Shown: in pieces, positions 62,014 to 64,000 of the stretch
Position numbering within the stretch: the first letter of the stretch is position 1
How the letters are laid out: every line of letters begins with the position of its first letter
Source of the DNA: Streptomyces sp. RPT161
GTDB taxonomy: Bacteria > Actinomycetota > Actinomycetes > Streptomycetales > Streptomycetaceae
Assembly: GCF_027533845.1 (NCBI RefSeq)
Contig: NZ_JAPZVN010000006.1
Coordinates: 247,673 to 311,672 of the forward strand
Direction of reading: 5' to 3'
DNA length: 64,000 nt
Notes under the pieces: generated by a model
Database searches by the model: none
What the model saw: only the letters and a program-made list of their open reading frames with translations
Told to the model about the DNA's origin: nothing
Program-made: the position numbers and the translations under genes

Positions 62014-62579
62014 TGCCGCCACGGACAAGTCCTCGGACCGATCGCCCCTTGTCTCCCACCAAGGCGCGGCTCGGCGGCGCCATCCTGCTGCTCATCGCCG
62101 CACTTCTCATCGGATACGGCGCCCGGGGACTGGCGTACGCCTCGGGCCTGGGCGGAGTTCACGGGCATCTCCGCGTGCTCTTTTGCGACCAGGTCTGGAA
62201 CGGAAGCCGAGGTGGCACTCACGCCGTGTGCAACGGCACGTTCCGATCCGACAACGGCAACATCACAGACACTGATGCCCACCTCGGCGACGGCCTTCAG
62301 CACAAAATGGGGGAGAGCGTTCCGGTCACATGGGCAGGCGGCGAAACCTACTTCACCGCACGCCCAGCCAACGCCTTTGGCTGGGCCACCATGCTGCTCG
62401 CCGGAGCCTGGGCCGTGGCTTGCGGTGCCCCCGCCTTGTGGGTCGGCCGGTATGCCCGCCACATCACCGACGCCCCGCGGCTGATCAGAGCCTCACGGCA
62501 GGCAGCGCGTACCGCCTGGTGGGGAGCCGCCACCTGCGCCGCAGCCGCGCTACTCGCACTGCTGGTGCAAAACGCGTAA
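62013..62579 (+). CDS. Membrane protein coupled to small two-helix protein
   Basis: The 188-residue protein starts at ATG 62013 in a TGATG overlap. A first helix (LGGAILLLIAALLIGYGA) leads to an exterior loop of about 90 residues with two cysteines (VLFCDQVWNG, HAVCNGTFRS). Two more helices follow (WATMLLAGAWAVACGAPALW and WGAATCAAAALLALLV). The loop cysteines could form a disulfide outside the cell. The pair looks like a small conserved membrane complex of unknown role. Confidence 0.7.
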   Translation: MPPRTSPRTDRPLSPTKARLGGAILLLIAALLIGYGARGLAYASGLGGVHGHLRVLFCDQVWNGSRGGTHAVCNGTFRSDNGNITDTDAHLGDGLQHKMGESVPVTWAGGETYFTARPANAFGWATMLLAGAWAVACGAPALWVGRYARHITDAPRLIRASRQAARTAWWGAATCAAAALLALLVQNA

Positions 62580-63168
62580 GCCGTACGCCCGCCATGCACC
62601 GGCGGTGGCCTCCACACCTTGCGAGCGGCCAGCCCTGACAGGCTCTCGGCATGGGGGGACCCGGCTCCGTTCCCGGCCGCCAGTGCGAGATCCTTGGTTC
62701 CAGGGCCGCGCTGCTTACCGGTCAGGCGAGATGAGGCCCGTTTCCGGGCGGTGAGGACCCTGGATGCGGTCGCTTTCGGGACCCTGGGGCGAGCCTCGCG
62801 TCTTCGCCGACGAGGTCGTCCCGGCGGCCGCCGCGTCGGTCGCCGAAGTTCCCACCCGCTTCGGCCCCCGGTTTCGGCCGGCCCTACTGCGTCTTCCTCG
62901 CCGACTCAACGGGCCGGAGGCGCCCTATGCGGCGGTCTGGCCCGAGGGGCGTGACCTGCCCGACCTGATGGCAGACACCCCACCTTCGCCGGACGACCTG
63001 GGCAGACGCATCTGTTCGAGGACAACGCCACGACGATCGCGCGGATCGCAGCTCATCTGGATGCTGGCCCCCGGGTTGCAAGGCGTATCCCGCTTGGATG
63101 ACGTCGGCCTGGTCGACCTTCAGCGGTTGCCGGCCAGGCGGTGAAGCGGTTGGTCAGCCCGGTGCAGG
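62580..63168. other. Stretch without a supported gene
   Basis: About 590 bases follow the membrane-protein pair. A plus-strand frame at 62764-63144 begins MRSLSGPWGEPRVFADEVV but shows no family pattern and no ribosome site. It may be a decayed gene. Confidence 0.3.
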
Positions 63169-63825
63169 TCAGCACTGCCACAGGAACGCGGCCTGGGCGC
63201 AGGGCCCGCAGGCGAAGGCGAAGGCTGTGCCGCAGCCGCCGAAGTTCATTGCCGTGGCGTGATCCGGTCCCTCCTCGAGCTGTGCGACCAGCATCATGGG
63301 CTGGGTGCAGGTCGAGCATGTGGGTGTCTCGTCGCCTTGAAGCCAATCGGGCTGTCCGCCGAGCTGTCCCAGGACATTCCGCATGCTGTTTCCGCTGCGG
63401 TTGGCCCATTCTTCTCGTGCTCTGAAGTAGTCGACGGAAGGCGAGGGCACCAGGGTCACGGCGTTGACGGCCCCGAGGCGGAGAACGTCCTCCTCGATGT
63501 CCGGCTCGGGTGCGGCCATCGGCTGCAGTGTGTCCGAGGGATAGAGCAGGGCGCGGTTACCGCCGGCCGTCGGGCTCCACTCGTCGCACATGCCGGGGTC
63601 GTTCTGGCACATGAAAATCGCCATGACACGGTCGGCCTGTGCGCCGCCTTCGCCGACCGGGCGGCTCAGGTCATCCAGGAGTATCTGGGCTAGGAATTGC
63701 ATCGGCCCACCGCACGTCGCACAGCTGGGCCATGCGGCCCCTGGAGGGGCCAGCGGTGTTCCTCCCGTGCGCGTGACCAGGGCGTCGAGCTCACCTGGTC
63801 CTGCGTATGTCATCAGCGTCGTCAT
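63169..63825 (-). CDS. DUF1963-like protein with CxxC pairs
   Basis: The 218-residue protein starts at ATG 63825; ATG 63813 is an alternative. Early WPSCATCGGPMQFLAQILL, then IFMCQNDPGMCDEW and late TCSTCTQPMMLVAQL and FACGPCAQAAFLWQC are Cys-rich knuckles that probably bind two zincs. The W..C..CG..M.FLAQ pattern is typical of DUF1963 or YwqG-like proteins, which are cytoplasmic and uncharacterised. Codon use is normal. It is monocistronic. Confidence 0.7.
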   Translation of the reverse strand: MTTLMTYAGPGELDALVTRTGGTPLAPPGAAWPSCATCGGPMQFLAQILLDDLSRPVGEGGAQADRVMAIFMCQNDPGMCDEWSPTAGGNRALLYPSDTLQPMAAPEPDIEEDVLRLGAVNAVTLVPSPSVDYFRAREEWANRSGNSMRNVLGQLGGQPDWLQGDETPTCSTCTQPMMLVAQLEEGPDHATAMNFGGCGTAFAFACGPCAQAAFLWQC

Positions 63826-63857
63826 GGGAGCGGACACTACGACAGCCCACCGACAGC

Positions 63858-63960
63858 TCATCGGGCAAGGTCGGTGAGAAGGAGGCGTTTGCGGAGGAGG
63901 TGGAGGTTGGCTCGGCCGAACACCTGACGTTTGATCATCTTAAAAGCTAGGTGGAATCTG
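63858..63960 (-). pseudogene. ISL3-type transposase, C-terminal scrap
   Basis: The minus strand reads FHLAFKMIKRQVFGRANLHL, LRKRLLL before a stop at 63858. This matches the extreme C-terminus of ISL3-type transposases (VNRIKM.KRQMFGRA.F.LLR.R.LL). Upstream sequence runs toward the window edge but is no longer in a recognisable frame. Confidence 0.6.
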
Positions 63961-64000
63961 CCGGGGTGATCATGTCTCCATGGTGTAGCCACGAACTTGG

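Noticed and set aside
1..64000. CRISPR arrays, tRNA/rRNA genes, riboswitches, plasmid or phage origins
   Set aside because: No regularly spaced repeats, cloverleaf or conserved RNA core, integrase/attachment-site pair or replication protein could be recognised by eye.

Overview
The window is high-GC actinobacterial DNA and almost certainly Streptomyces. GTG starts are frequent, ATGA/GTGA gene overlaps are common, and the protein families are typical of that genus (zinc-finger anti-sigma factors, PucR, DUF6188-like and DUF1772 proteins, many small secreted proteins). About sixteen truncated or frameshifted transposase remnants, and no complete insertion sequence, point to an accessory chromosomal-arm region. 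No rRNA, tRNA, CRISPR array or replication origin was seen.

Region 1-9.6 kb: a partial DUF6188-like gene at the left edge, a zinc-ribbon protein, a DUF3291 remnant abutting a dihydrofolate-reductase-family gene, three small secreted proteins, a divergent Lrp/rhodanese pair and a dense transposase graveyard. Region 9.6-15.4 kb: a two-gene Trypco2 + trypsin/NACHT/membrane system of the kind linked to bacterial conflict and anti-phage defence, decaying V-type ATPase genes, and a divergent cold-shock-domain protein. Region 15.7-26.5 kb: Sua5/TsaC, beta-carbonic anhydrase, alpha/beta hydrolase plus glycosyltransferase-like gene, PIG-L deacetylase and several broken genes.

Region 26.5-32 kb is a coherent purine-catabolism-type locus: a molybdenum hydroxylase (FAD subunit plus fused FeS/Mo subunit) transcribed divergently from a PucR regulator, with a palindrome between them. 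Region 35.4-47.9 kb is the most structured part. Two related modules, each with a cupredoxin, a small four-helix membrane protein, a small conserved protein and an ECF sigma/anti-sigma pair, bracket a three-gene operon (P-loop protein, HExxH metallopeptidase, ABC exporter). In the left module the sigma factor has been reduced to a 64-codon remnant while its anti-sigma factor is intact.

Region 49-64 kb holds an RsbW-like ATPase, an IS remnant truncating an extracytoplasmic protein gene, a TetR/DUF1772 pair with clear operators, a lower-GC secreted-protein locus with direct repeats upstream, an orphan RiPP-type methyltransferase, a putative leader peptide and hairpin ahead of an alpha/beta hydrolase whose nucleophile is Asn, an Asp/Glu racemase-family protein, a broken Fic protein, and small membrane or unknown proteins. 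All functional calls come from reading the translated sequence; no database search was run.
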